From: Coriobacteriia bacterium
Lineage (GTDB): Bacteria > Actinomycetota > Coriobacteriia > WRKU01 > WQUG01
DNA: 32,249 bases
Direction: 5' to 3'
NCBI GenBank assembly: GCA_009781115.1
Contig: WQYT01000016.1
Location: 1 to 32,249, forward strand
The position numbers and the translations under genes were made by a program. Shown here in pieces: positions 23,185 through 31,319 of the stretch; position 1 is the stretch's first letter, and each line of letters starts with the position of its first letter. Under the pieces are notes generated by a model that ran no database searches, was not told where the DNA came from, and saw only the letters and a list, made by a program, of their open reading frames with translations.

Positions 23185-24411
23185 ATGGCAGAAGGGCTGA
23201 GAGCGTGGATAAAGAGGTGGGTCAATCTGCCTCTGCTTATTGTGGTCCTGGTCCTTGCGGCCTATGGCGCGATTATTGTAACGGCGGTGGTCCAGGGCTA
23301 TCTCTCGGCTGCCTCTATGATCAAAAAAGAGTACCTGGGGCTGATTCTGGGGGCGATTTTAGCTGCTGGTGTAGTTGCCGTTGATTACCGACGCTTTAAA
23401 ACGTGGTGGCTGGGCTTTCTTGTTATGGCGGGCATCCTGCTGTTTTTGCCGAAGATCCCGGGCCTGGGCGTTACGGGCGGCTTTGGCGGCACGCTGTGGG
23501 TCGGCATTGGCCGTACGGCCCTGTTTCAGCCTTCTGAGCCGGCAAAGCTGCTGACGATCCTGGCGGTGGCCTCCTATATCGCGCGCTTTGAGGGCCGCAT
23601 TGAGCGGCTCCGCGACTTCTTAAAAGCGGTCTGCATTGCCTGCATTCCTTTTGCGTTGCTTATCATCCAGGGGGACCTGGGTACCGGCCTGGTGACCCTG
23701 GCAATCATGCTGGGCATTTTGCTGGTTGGCGGCGCAAACCCGCGCCATCTGCTCATTTTTATTGTGGTGGGTATCGCGCTTGTCGCGGGGCTTTTGTGGG
23801 TAAACACGAAGTGGACCTATATGGTTACCCCAAAAGACGGGAGCAAGCCCTATGTTGAGCATCATCTTATCAAGAATTATCAGCTTGACCGCCTGACGGT
23901 TTTTGTAAACCCGGGCGGGGACACCAGCAGCGCCGGCTATCAGTTGCAGCAGTCAAAGATTGCCATTGGTTCCGGGCAGTTTACCGGCACCGGGCTTAGC
24001 AAGGGTACGCAGGCTACGTTAAACTTCCTGCCGACCCGCCACACTGACTTCATTTTTGCCGCCATGTCAGAGAAGGTTGGTTTTGTGGGCGGCCTGTTCC
24101 TCATGGCGCTGTATCTGGCGCTTTTGCTGGTGAGTCTTTCGATCAGCGGCGGCGCCGAAGATCTATTTGGTACACTAATAGCTGTGGGCATCATCTCGAT
24201 GTGGTTGTTTCAGATTCTGGAAAATATCGGGATGAACATGGGACTCATGCCAATCACGGGTATTCCGTTGCCCTTTATGAGCTACGGAACATCGGCCCTG
24301 ATGACCAACCTGGTATGCGTGGGGGTCTTAGGTTCGATCTGGAGCCACCGCCCGTATCTGGCGGCAACGAAAGGGACGATTAGACGTGGCATTTCCTATC
24401 AAAATTACTGA
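23185..24411 (+). CDS. rodA: Peptidoglycan glycosyltransferase RodA (SEDS family)
   Basis: RodA polymerises lipid II into glycan strands in the elongation complex with PBP2. The 408-residue protein has about ten hydrophobic segments. SEDS signatures are visible: GIGRTALFQPSEPAKL, IQGDLGTGLVTLAIMLGILL, the long extracellular loop with GSGQFTGTGLSKGTQATLNFLPTRHTDFIF (shown in part by those residues), and MPITGIPLPFMSYGTSAL near the C terminus. The ribosome site before ATG 23185 is weak, in keeping with coupling to mrdA just upstream. Its last 26 bases overlap the next gene. Confidence 0.95.
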   Translation: MAEGLRAWIKRWVNLPLLIVVLVLAAYGAIIVTAVVQGYLSAASMIKKEYLGLILGAILAAGVVAVDYRRFKTWWLGFLVMAGILLFLPKIPGLGVTGGFGGTLWVGIGRTALFQPSEPAKLLTILAVASYIARFEGRIERLRDFLKAVCIACIPFALLIIQGDLGTGLVTLAIMLGILLVGGANPRHLLIFIVVGIALVAGLLWVNTKWTYMVTPKDGSKPYVEHHLIKNYQLDRLTVFVNPGGDTSSAGYQLQQSKIAIGSGQFTGTGLSKGTQATLNFLPTRHTDFIFAAMSEKVGFVGGLFLMALYLALLLVSLSISGGAEDLFGTLIAVGIISMWLFQILENIGMNMGLMPITGIPLPFMSYGTSALMTNLVCVGVLGSIWSHRPYLAATKGTIRRGISYQNY

Positions 24412-25327
24412 TCTTTACAAGCTGAGTAAACGCTTTGGCGCGGCGCAACAAAAGAAACTGCGTCTGACGATCTATATTGATCCCCGGTGTCCTGACAAGC
24501 TGGTCGAAGACGTCTGTGAGCTTCTGCGTCCGGCGACGGGACGGACGCAGGTCTTTGTGCGGGTACTGAGCGGCCAGCGCGGCACAGACGCCGCGCAGCT
24601 GGCGCTGGGGGAAAAATCAGCGGTCCGCGTGCTGCTTTGTGCGCACAGCGCAGATCTGGCCGGGCTGGCGCCGTTTCCTCCGCAGACCTGCGTGGTCACA
24701 AGCGATGAGCTGCGAAGCTGCGGGGCGCAGGCTCTGGGGCTTTCGATCCTGGATGTGATCTCGCCCTTGTCCGGCGACATTGAAGCGCAGCTGGCGGTCT
24801 GGCTTTCTGTAGCGCTTGCTTCCCGGCGCCTGACTGTTGCCGGGGACTTTCCCTTTACGCGGGCCGAGATATCCCGTGACATCTGCAGCGCGACGGCACG
24901 CCAGAATGCGGTGATAGCGCTCGTGCCCTTTACCCGCGGGGCTGATATGCCGGTACTGGTTGCCAACCAGACCAAGATGTTATTCCAGCTTGCGTTGGTG
25001 CGCGGGCTTAAGCTGACGCCACGGCGAATCCCCGAGCTGCTGGCCACTGGCGCGGTTGCGCTGGCGGGACGTGGCCTGGCGCAGCGCACGGCGCCACGCA
25101 TTGCGCCGCTGCGCTGGTTGGCACGCGGCGCTGTTGCCTATGGGCTGACGATGGCTCTGGGGCAGGGCGCTGGCCTCTACTATGAGCGGCAGGCACAGAA
25201 AGAAAACGAGCAGGCTGCTTTGGCGGCGCTTGATTCAGCCGAGCAACATCTGGAGGCAGCCGGGCTTGCGAATCCAACAGAGACGCTGCGTGGTCTGCTG
25301 ACGGAGGCTGCTGCGGCGCGAAAGTGA
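24386..25327 (+). CDS. DUF697-like membrane-associated protein of unknown function
   Basis: The 313-residue protein starts at GTG 24386 inside the end of rodA, with AAGGGA ten bases upstream. The N-terminal half (about 1-160) is an alpha/beta region with IYIDPRCPDKLVEDVCELL and no Walker motif. The middle resembles the DUF697 (YcjF-like) segment found after some GTPase domains: ARQNAVIALVPF, then GADMPVLVANQTKMLFQLAL. Next comes a hydrophobic Gly/Ala-rich stretch (WLARGAVAYGLTMALGQGAG) and a charged helix. It is thus a DUF697-type protein without a GTPase domain. The overlap with rodA and the 11-base gap to the radical SAM gene place it within the operon. Its function is not known. Confidence 0.65.
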   Translation: MAFPIKITDLYKLSKRFGAAQQKKLRLTIYIDPRCPDKLVEDVCELLRPATGRTQVFVRVLSGQRGTDAAQLALGEKSAVRVLLCAHSADLAGLAPFPPQTCVVTSDELRSCGAQALGLSILDVISPLSGDIEAQLAVWLSVALASRRLTVAGDFPFTRAEISRDICSATARQNAVIALVPFTRGADMPVLVANQTKMLFQLALVRGLKLTPRRIPELLATGAVALAGRGLAQRTAPRIAPLRWLARGAVAYGLTMALGQGAGLYYERQAQKENEQAALAALDSAEQHLEAAGLANPTETLRGLLTEAAAARK

Positions 25328-25338
25328 GCTGAGCGCCG

Positions 25339-27402
25339 ATGTCTTCTGCAGCTTCGCTCTCCGAGCAGTTCTTCCGTTTAGTTGCTCGCGCGCAGTACCC
25401 CTCGCGCTCGCTTGATCACGAGTGGGGCGCGCAGGCGGCGCTGGTGGCTGGACGTGTGGCTGGCAAGCGCGCAGGCGGCGCCTGCGGCGGCGGTGGGGAC
25501 GCGGGGGCGGACGCGGACGTGCTGCACGGCGCGTTTTGCTACCCGGCTTCCTATGAACTGGGGCAGTCAAACAATGCCATCCAGATTCTTACGGCCTCAT
25601 GCGGTGATCTGCCCGGCGTTGTGGCCGAGCGGGTGTTTTTGCCGGGCGCAGACCTGCGGGACCTGATGCGCGCAGAGAGCGTACCCCTGCTGACGCTTGA
25701 GACCAACACTCCCGTACGTGAGCTTGACTTTCTGGGGATAACCCTGCCCTATGAGTTGTCGTTTCCTGCGGTCCTGGAGGTGCTTGACCTGGCCGGCCTG
25801 CCCCTGCGCGCCAGTGAGCGTGATCAGTCCTGCCCGCTGGTGATCGGCGGGGGGCCCAGCGTCTATAATCCGGAGCCCCTGGCCCCGTTTTTTGACGCGT
25901 TTTTCTTAGGCGAGGCTGAGGAGGCCCTGCCCCAGCTGATGGCGAGCCTGCGGGCGGTGCTGCGGCCGCCGGGGATTGCGCGCGCAGAGCAGTTGCAGCG
26001 TCTGGCGGCCACCAGCGGCCTTTATGTTCCCTCTCTCTATGAGGAGGCGTCTGGGTCTGGGTCTGCGCCGTCTGCGTCCGGGCAGGGGCACGGGTCACGC
26101 ATGGCGCCGCGCGCGGGCACGGGCGCACCTGAGGTGGTACGCCGCGCGGTGGCGCGCGACTTTGCGCAGCGCCCGGCGGTCTGCAGCACGGTGGTGCCCT
26201 ACAGCGAGGTGGTCCACGATCGCCTGGCGGTCGAGGTGCAGCGAGGTTGTTCGCGGGGCTGTCGCTTTTGTCAGGCGGGCATGACTTATCGCCCCGTGCG
26301 CCAGCGCCATCCCGATGATCTGCTGCGCGAGATCCTGGCCGGACTGAAGGCGACCGGCTACGACGAGGTCTCTCTGACCTCGCTTTCGACCACAGACTAC
26401 GCGCAACTGCCGGAGCTGCTGCGGCGCCTCAAAAGCCGCCTTGCCGGCACGGGCGTCGCGTGTTCGTTGCCCAGCCTGCGTATCGACACGTTTTCGGTCG
26501 AGGCGGCCCGCTTGGTCAGCACCGACGCAAAGAAGAGCGGTCTGACCTTTGCGCCCGAGGCCGGAAGCCAGCGTCTGCGTGACGTCATCAACAAGAATGT
26601 GAGCGAAGAGCAGCTTTTTGACACCGTCAGAGCGGCGGCTGCCGGTGGCTGGCGGCGCGTCAAGCTGTACTTTATGATCGGGCTGCCAACAGAAACTGAC
26701 GCCGACGTAGTGGCGATCGCAGAGCTTGTGGCCCGGGTCCAGGACATGCTGTCTGCTGAGTTTGACCGGAGCCTTGCGCGCGCGTTTAAGATCGCGCTGA
26801 GCGTGGCCTCCTTTGTGCCTAAGCCCCACACGCCGTTTCAGTGGGAGGCGCAGGACAGCCGCGAGGAACTCAGGCGTAAGCAGCAGCTGCTGAAAGACGC
26901 GCTGCCGCGCCGCGGCGTGGCACTGCATTACCACGGGGCTGACACCTCGTTTGTCGAGGGGGTTCTGGCGCGTGGGGACCGCCGGGTCGCAGACGCGATC
27001 GAAGCGGCCTGGCGCGCCGGGGCCGGCACAGACGCCTGGGAGGGGAGCTTTAACCTGGCGCGCTGGGAGCAGGCCTTTGCGGACTGTGGTTTGGACGCGA
27101 CAGAGATTGCCTGCCGGGCGCGCAGCTTTGAGGAGGACCTGCCCTGGAGCCATCTGTCTGTGGGCGTAAGCCCCGCCTACCTGCGCCGGGAGGCGCTGGC
27201 AGCGCGCGCGGGCACGGTCACGGCTGACTGCACCTTTGAAGCGTGCAGCGTGTGCGGCGCCTGTCAGGCGGCCAGGATCGACCCGCAGACGGTGGCAGGA
27301 CTGCGACTGCGGGAAGGCGCAGGCGCGGGCGCGGAGGCGGCGGGCGCGGAGGCGGCGGGCGCAGCAGCAGCCGCGACGTCGCGCGCGGGAGGTGGCGCCT
27401 GA
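25339..27402 (+). CDS. Radical SAM protein, TIGR03960 family, with B12-binding-like N-terminal domain
   Basis: The N-terminal domain has FCYPASYELGQSNNAIQILTA, ERVFLPGADLRDLMR and LPYELSFPAVLEVLDLAGLP, as in the TIGR03960 family. The radical SAM cluster motif is C304-x3-C308-x2-C311 (GCSRGCRFCQAG), followed by DEVSLTSLSTTDY and LKLYFMIGLPTET-like strands typical of the fold. The C-terminal part has DCTFEACSVCGACQA. In many bacteria this gene is followed by the DUF2344 gene and an RNase E/G gene, as here, suggesting an RNA- or ribosome-related modification, but the reaction is unproven. Unusual features are low-complexity Gly/Ala/Asp insertions near residues 48-65 and 236-262 and an Ala/Gly tail. 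The ribosome site is poor, so the exact start is uncertain. Confidence 0.85.
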   Translation: MSSAASLSEQFFRLVARAQYPSRSLDHEWGAQAALVAGRVAGKRAGGACGGGGDAGADADVLHGAFCYPASYELGQSNNAIQILTASCGDLPGVVAERVFLPGADLRDLMRAESVPLLTLETNTPVRELDFLGITLPYELSFPAVLEVLDLAGLPLRASERDQSCPLVIGGGPSVYNPEPLAPFFDAFFLGEAEEALPQLMASLRAVLRPPGIARAEQLQRLAATSGLYVPSLYEEASGSGSAPSASGQGHGSRMAPRAGTGAPEVVRRAVARDFAQRPAVCSTVVPYSEVVHDRLAVEVQRGCSRGCRFCQAGMTYRPVRQRHPDDLLREILAGLKATGYDEVSLTSLSTTDYAQLPELLRRLKSRLAGTGVACSLPSLRIDTFSVEAARLVSTDAKKSGLTFAPEAGSQRLRDVINKNVSEEQLFDTVRAAAAGGWRRVKLYFMIGLPTETDADVVAIAELVARVQDMLSAEFDRSLARAFKIALSVASFVPKPHTPFQWEAQDSREELRRKQQLLKDALPRRGVALHYHGADTSFVEGVLARGDRRVADAIEAAWRAGAGTDAWEGSFNLARWEQAFADCGLDATEIACRARSFEEDLPWSHLSVGVSPAYLRREALAARAGTVTADCTFEACSVCGACQAARIDPQTVAGLRLREGAGAGAEAAGAEAAGAAAAATSRAGGGA

Positions 27403-28145
27403 TGGCGAACTTCCGCCTGCGGTTCTCATTCAGCGAGCAGGGACGCGGCGCTCTCCTCTCGCATCTGGAAGTGCAGCGCGCCCTGACGCGGCTTTTGCGG
27501 CGCGCCGAGCTCCCGTTCGTGCTGACTCAGGGTTTCAGCCCGCATATGAAACTTGCAACCGGTCCGGCGCTTCCGGTCGGCGTGGCTTCGCGCGCGGAGT
27601 ACGCGGATATCGAGCTGAGCCGCTTTATCAAGCCGACCGAAGCGCTTGCGCGCCTGCAGGCAAGCGCCCCTCCGCTTTTGCCGGTAGGGGCCTGCGCATA
27701 TGTTGGCCCGCGGGAGCCCTCGCTTGATATTTGGCTGAACGCGCAGACCATGGAGCTCCGGATTGATCGCGGCCTGCTGGGCGCGCGCGATCTGGAGGAA
27801 GTACGGCAGTGCTTTGAGGCGGTGCGCACTGGTCCGGCCCTTGAGATCGAGCGCAAGGCTAAGCTGCGGCAATATCTTCCTCTGGAATACGTTACCGCCC
27901 CTCTGGAACTTTCTGTTGAAGATGATGAGCGGCGCGGGCGCTCCGTGGCAGTTGCCCGTTTTGACATGCTGCTTCCGGCGGAGGGCGCCCTGCGCTCTGA
28001 CGTGTTCGTGGCCGCCTTGCTGCAGCCGCTGTCGATCCCGCTGCATGAGGTGACGATCACGCGCGCCGCGCTCTTTCATCTGGAGCGCGACGGCGGCGCC
28101 CGCCAGTTTGCCCTGCCGGGCGGAAAAACGCGCGAGGGGGACTAG
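27402..28145 (+). CDS. Radical SAM-linked DUF2344 protein (TIGR03936 family)
   Basis: The 247-residue protein begins FRLRFSFSEQGRGALLSHLE and continues with RALRRAELPF-type residues, then TQGFSPHMKLATGPALPVG, the DUF2344/TIGR03936 hallmark. The ATG at 27402 overlaps the TGA of the radical SAM gene by one base (TGATG), so translation is coupled. A longer frame back to 27243 is a shadow of the upstream gene. In other bacteria this family is either fused to, or directly downstream of, the TIGR03960 radical SAM protein, so the two probably act as one unit. The RNase gene begins two bases after the stop. Confidence 0.88.
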   Translation: MANFRLRFSFSEQGRGALLSHLEVQRALTRLLRRAELPFVLTQGFSPHMKLATGPALPVGVASRAEYADIELSRFIKPTEALARLQASAPPLLPVGACAYVGPREPSLDIWLNAQTMELRIDRGLLGARDLEEVRQCFEAVRTGPALEIERKAKLRQYLPLEYVTAPLELSVEDDERRGRSVAVARFDMLLPAEGALRSDVFVAALLQPLSIPLHEVTITRAALFHLERDGGARQFALPGGKTREGD

Positions 28146-28147
28146 CT

Positions 28148-29329
28148 ATGTCGCGTCAGTGGCTTTTTACCCGCGATGCGCTGCGGACGCGCGCTGCCCT
28201 GTTAGAAGACGGTTGTCTGCTTGAATACTACGAGGAGCTCTGTGTGGGTGCGATTCGCCGCGGCTCAATATATGCGGGGATCGCGCGTGATGTGGCGCCC
28301 GCTATCGAGGCGGCGTTCGTAGAGGTGGCGCCGGGAGAAAAAGTCTTTCTGCAGCAAGATACCCCCGACGCGTTGCCGCAGACAGGCGAGCGGGTGATGG
28401 TGCAGATTGCTCAGGCCGCGCGCCGGACAAAAGCCCCCCGGGCTTCCCGTGAGCTCAAGCTGCCGGGCCGTTTTGTTGTGCTTATGGTCGGCGCCGACCA
28501 TGTTGGCGTCTCAAGGCGGATTACCGACACCGCGCGCAGGGAGGCCTTACGTGCCGCGCTCCAGCAGCAGGCAGAACAGTTCAAAGCCGAGGGCCTTGAC
28601 CAGGAGTTTGGCGTGATTGTGCGCTCCCGCGCGGCCTCAGAAGACCTCAGTGTGATGGAGGCCGAGCTCAGGAGTTTACTGCGCGCGTGCCTCCGGATAC
28701 AGGAGCGCTTTGCGTCTGAGCAGCAGGCGAGGGGCTCTCTGCCGGTCTGTTTGCACGAAGAACTTCTGTTGCCTTTGCGCCTGTTGCGTGACCGTGTCAT
28801 GGCGACCGACCAGGTGTTGATCGACGCGAAGGATCTGTTTGATGAGGCGACGGCGCTGCTCGGCGAACTGCGCGCAACGCTGGGTGCCTGCGTATCCGAT
28901 CTGCCTGCCAGCCTGGAGTTTTCTGCCGAGGGACCCGCGCCGCTTTTTGAGCGCGCCGGCGTTGAAGACCAGCTGCGAGAGGCTGCTGAGCGCCAGGTTA
29001 TGCTGCCGGGCGGAGGCAGTATCGTCATTGATTTTACCGAGGCGCTGATTGCCATCGATGTCAACAGTGGCAGTAGCGCCGGAGGCGACAGTCTGGAGGC
29101 CACCGCTTTTCAGACGAACAGCGAGGCTGCCGTGGCGGTCGCCCGCCAGTTGCGGCTGCGCAATATCGCCGGGCTTGTTATCGTAGACTTCATCGAAATG
29201 CGCGACCCTGCGCACAACGAAGAACTGATGCACATTTTTACCGAGGCGCTCAGTGATGACCCCGCCCGGATTCGCCTGCTCCCCCTTGATGAGTTGGGTT
29301 TAGCCAAACTAACCCGCAAAAAACAATAA
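28148..29329 (+). CDS. rng: Ribonuclease E/G family protein, short form
   Basis: RNase E/G cleaves single-stranded RNA for rRNA maturation and mRNA decay. The 393-residue protein has an S1-like domain (GSIYAGIARDVAPAIEAAFVE, about 38-125), LPGRFVVLM and GVSRRI, and the DNase I-like catalytic region with metal-binding aspartates in IAIDVNSGS and LVIVDFIEM. It ends LPLDELGLAKLTRKKQ, just at the motif where longer homologues continue into the zinc-link (CPxC) and small domain. Those parts are absent, so this is shorter than E. coli RNase G (489 residues). It lies two bases after the DUF2344 gene. The stop TAA is the first base group of a large palindrome that probably terminates the operon. Confidence 0.85.
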   Translation: MSRQWLFTRDALRTRAALLEDGCLLEYYEELCVGAIRRGSIYAGIARDVAPAIEAAFVEVAPGEKVFLQQDTPDALPQTGERVMVQIAQAARRTKAPRASRELKLPGRFVVLMVGADHVGVSRRITDTARREALRAALQQQAEQFKAEGLDQEFGVIVRSRAASEDLSVMEAELRSLLRACLRIQERFASEQQARGSLPVCLHEELLLPLRLLRDRVMATDQVLIDAKDLFDEATALLGELRATLGACVSDLPASLEFSAEGPAPLFERAGVEDQLREAAERQVMLPGGGSIVIDFTEALIAIDVNSGSSAGGDSLEATAFQTNSEAAVAVARQLRLRNIAGLVIVDFIEMRDPAHNEELMHIFTEALSDDPARIRLLPLDELGLAKLTRKKQ

Positions 29330-29431
29330 AAATGCGCTGGACGCCCGCTGGCTGCGTTGCCACGAAACTCAAGGGCTTAAGCCCGTATCGTTTCGCGGCG
29401 CCTTGCCAGCGAACGCCCAGCGCATTTTTAT
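29327..29431. terminator. Large palindrome, family 2, copy 2; operon terminator
   Basis: The left arm AAAAATGCGCTGG (29328-29340) with CGCCCGCTGGC pairs with GCCAGCGAACG and CCCAGCGCATTTTTA on the right (29405-29430). GCGTTGCCACGAAAC and GTTTCGCGGCGCC form the inner part, and CTTAAG is at the centre. It starts at the RNase stop codon and ends in a T-run (atttttata), so it fits an intrinsic terminator. The inner sequence matches the palindrome at 10001-10104; the outer stem does not. Confidence 0.75.
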
Positions 29432-29735
29432 AGGTGGCATGGACGCCCGCTGGCGGCGTTGCTGTGAGGCAAAGGCTTTTTGATGCAGAAATTTTGGAGG
29501 GGCTGTCATGGCGGGTAGCTCTTTCATTCCTTTTGGGGTCTGATACTCCGCAGCTCTGCTGTGTTGTTTGTCATTCTGCGCGAAGTCGCAGAATCCAGGT
29601 CCTGTCTGAGTTGATACCCCGCAGCTTGCTGCGGGGAAGTTCATTCATACTGCGCATGTTTGTTCATGATGATGTCGGGGCTGCTTGCCAGGATGATAGT
29701 GTGGTAAGTGCGGGATAATAGAGCCTGGCGAGTTG
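29432..29735. repeat. Gene-free stretch with short repeats and hairpins
   Basis: GGACGCCCGCTGGCGGCGTT (29441-29460) repeats the left arm of the preceding palindrome. A related pair follows: TGATACTCCGCAGCTCTGCT (29541-29560) and TGATACCCCGCAGCTTGCTG (29612-29631). The second forms a perfect 8-bp hairpin CCCCGCAG/CTGCGGGG (29617-29636). TTCTGCG 29574-29580 pairs with CGCAGAA 29587-29593. No convincing gene is present. Confidence 0.6.
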
Positions 29736-29747
29736 AAAGGAACGTTT

Positions 29748-31235
29748 GTGAATCTCTCTAAATCGAAATACTGCAAGGGTATTCAGTGTCCGAAGATGCT
29801 TTGGATGGATGTACACAAGCCGGAGCTGTTCGATGAGTCGGTTATGAATCAGGCGATCCTTGATGCTGGGAATGCGGTCGGGGATGTGGCTATGGGCTAC
29901 TATGGTGACTTTGTCGAGGTGCCGTTCGACCGCGAGAATATGCCGGGAATGATTGAGCGAACGCGCGAGTTGCTGGCGGCTGATACGCCGGCCATCTGCG
30001 AGGCGGCGTTCTCCTATGAGGGCAACCTCTGTCTGGCTGACATTCTGCGCAAGGATGCCGAGGGCTATCACCTGATTGAGGTTAAAAGCTCGACGGCGTA
30101 CAAGGACATTTACCTGGATGACATCGCCTATCAGTACTATATCCTGACCAACAGTGGCATACCGCTAGAGAGTGCCTCTCTCATGCACGTCAATAGTGGC
30201 TATGTGCGTCAAGGAGACCTGGATATACAGCAGCTGTTCGTTGTCGAAGATTATACGGAAGAAGTGCTGGCCCGCCAGGTGGGTCTTGAGTAGCGGATCG
30301 CTCGCATTAAAGAGGTGGCAACTCAGGATGATGAGCCGGATATCGATATCGGCGCACAGTGCGGTAGTCCTTATGCTTGTGGCTACACGGGGTATTGCTG
30401 GCGCCATGTCCCGGAGAACAGCGTTTTTGATATTGCAAAGTTACTGACATCGAAGAAGTTTGCCGCCTATCAGAACGGTGTCATCACGTTCGAAGACGCG
30501 CTGACGGCGGGTTTGAAGTTCACCGATAAGCAGCTCACGCAGGTGCTTACTGAGGTTAATGGCCTGTCACCACAGATCGATACGCAAGCTGTGCAGGAGT
30601 TCTTAGGCCAGATACGCTACCCGCTCTATCTCCTGGATTTCGAGACGTTCCAGCAAGCTATCCCGCAGTGGGATGGGGTGCGCCCCTGGATGCAGATACC
30701 GTTCCAGTATTCGTTGCACATCCAGGCAAGCAAAGGGACTGAGCCCGAATATCGCGAGTTCCTGGCGCAAGAAGGGGAGAACCCGCTGCTGGAGGTGGCA
30801 CGGCAGTTGCGCGTCGACATTCCCGCCGATGTCTGCGTGATGGCTTACAACATGTTCTTTGAGCAAAAGTGCCTGCGTGATCTGGTACGGATCGTCCCGG
30901 AATATGCGGCGCACCTGATGAGCATTCACGACAACATGGTCGATCTCATGGCGCCCTTCGCTGAAGGCAGCTACTATGCGCGAGGCTTCAAGGGCTTCTA
31001 TTCGATCAAAGTGGTCCTGCCCACGCTGTGCCCTGGGGATCCCGAGCTGGATTATCACGGGCTCGATATCGTCCACAACGGCGGCGAGGCGATGACGATC
31101 TACCAAAACCTTCATCAGCAAACCCCCGAACGCCGCGCTGAGGTACGCAAGGCCCTGCTTGCCTACTGTCGTTTGGACACCCTCGCGATGGTCAAGATCC
31201 TGGAAAAGCTCTACGAAGCAGTTGAGCGAGGATAG
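29748..31235 (+). pseudogene. DUF2779 nuclease (Cas4-like plus DnaQ-like), interrupted by in-frame amber codon
   Basis: One continuous frame from GTG 29748 (AAAGGA six bases upstream) to 31235 is broken only by TAG at 30291-30293 (codon 182). Before it lie C9, C14 (YCKGIQCPK) and a PD-(D/E)XK-type nuclease site: D98, E111-V-K113, and Q129 in AYQYY. After it lie C205, C211 and C217 (CGSPYACGYTGYC), which with C14 could bind an iron-sulfur cluster as in Cas4. The DUF2779 region then has an exonuclease-like LLDFETF (D297, E299), VMAYNMFFEQ and AYCRLDTLAMV, a DEDD/DnaQ pattern. Both halves are well conserved up to the stop, so this is a recent nonsense change, a recoded stop or a sequencing variant. 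The second half could restart at GTG 30315. The family is predicted to be a nuclease; its biological role is not established. Confidence 0.75.
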
Positions 31236-31319
31236 TAGCTTCAGAATAGACTGGCCTAGGTAGAGTCACTCTTGGTGGTGGGAATGGGGTTTGTTTTATT
31301 AGGTTATTGGAGAGTAAAT
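31236..31319. other. Convergent intergenic spacer
   Basis: An 84-base gap between the convergent DUF2779 and GIY-YIG genes. Base composition changes sharply to AT-rich here. No strong hairpin terminator is seen. Confidence 0.4.

Noticed and set aside
26095-27429. A 444-codon minus-strand frame
   Set aside because: It is antisense to the radical SAM gene, with Arg/Ala-rich low-complexity translation and no motif.
29434-29718. A 94-codon plus-strand frame
   Set aside because: It is built from the palindrome arm and short repeats, with no ribosome site or homology.
29330-29747. Expected rplU-rpmA genes after rng
   Set aside because: I looked for the ribosomal L21/L27 genes that often follow this cluster; none is present before the DUF2779 gene.
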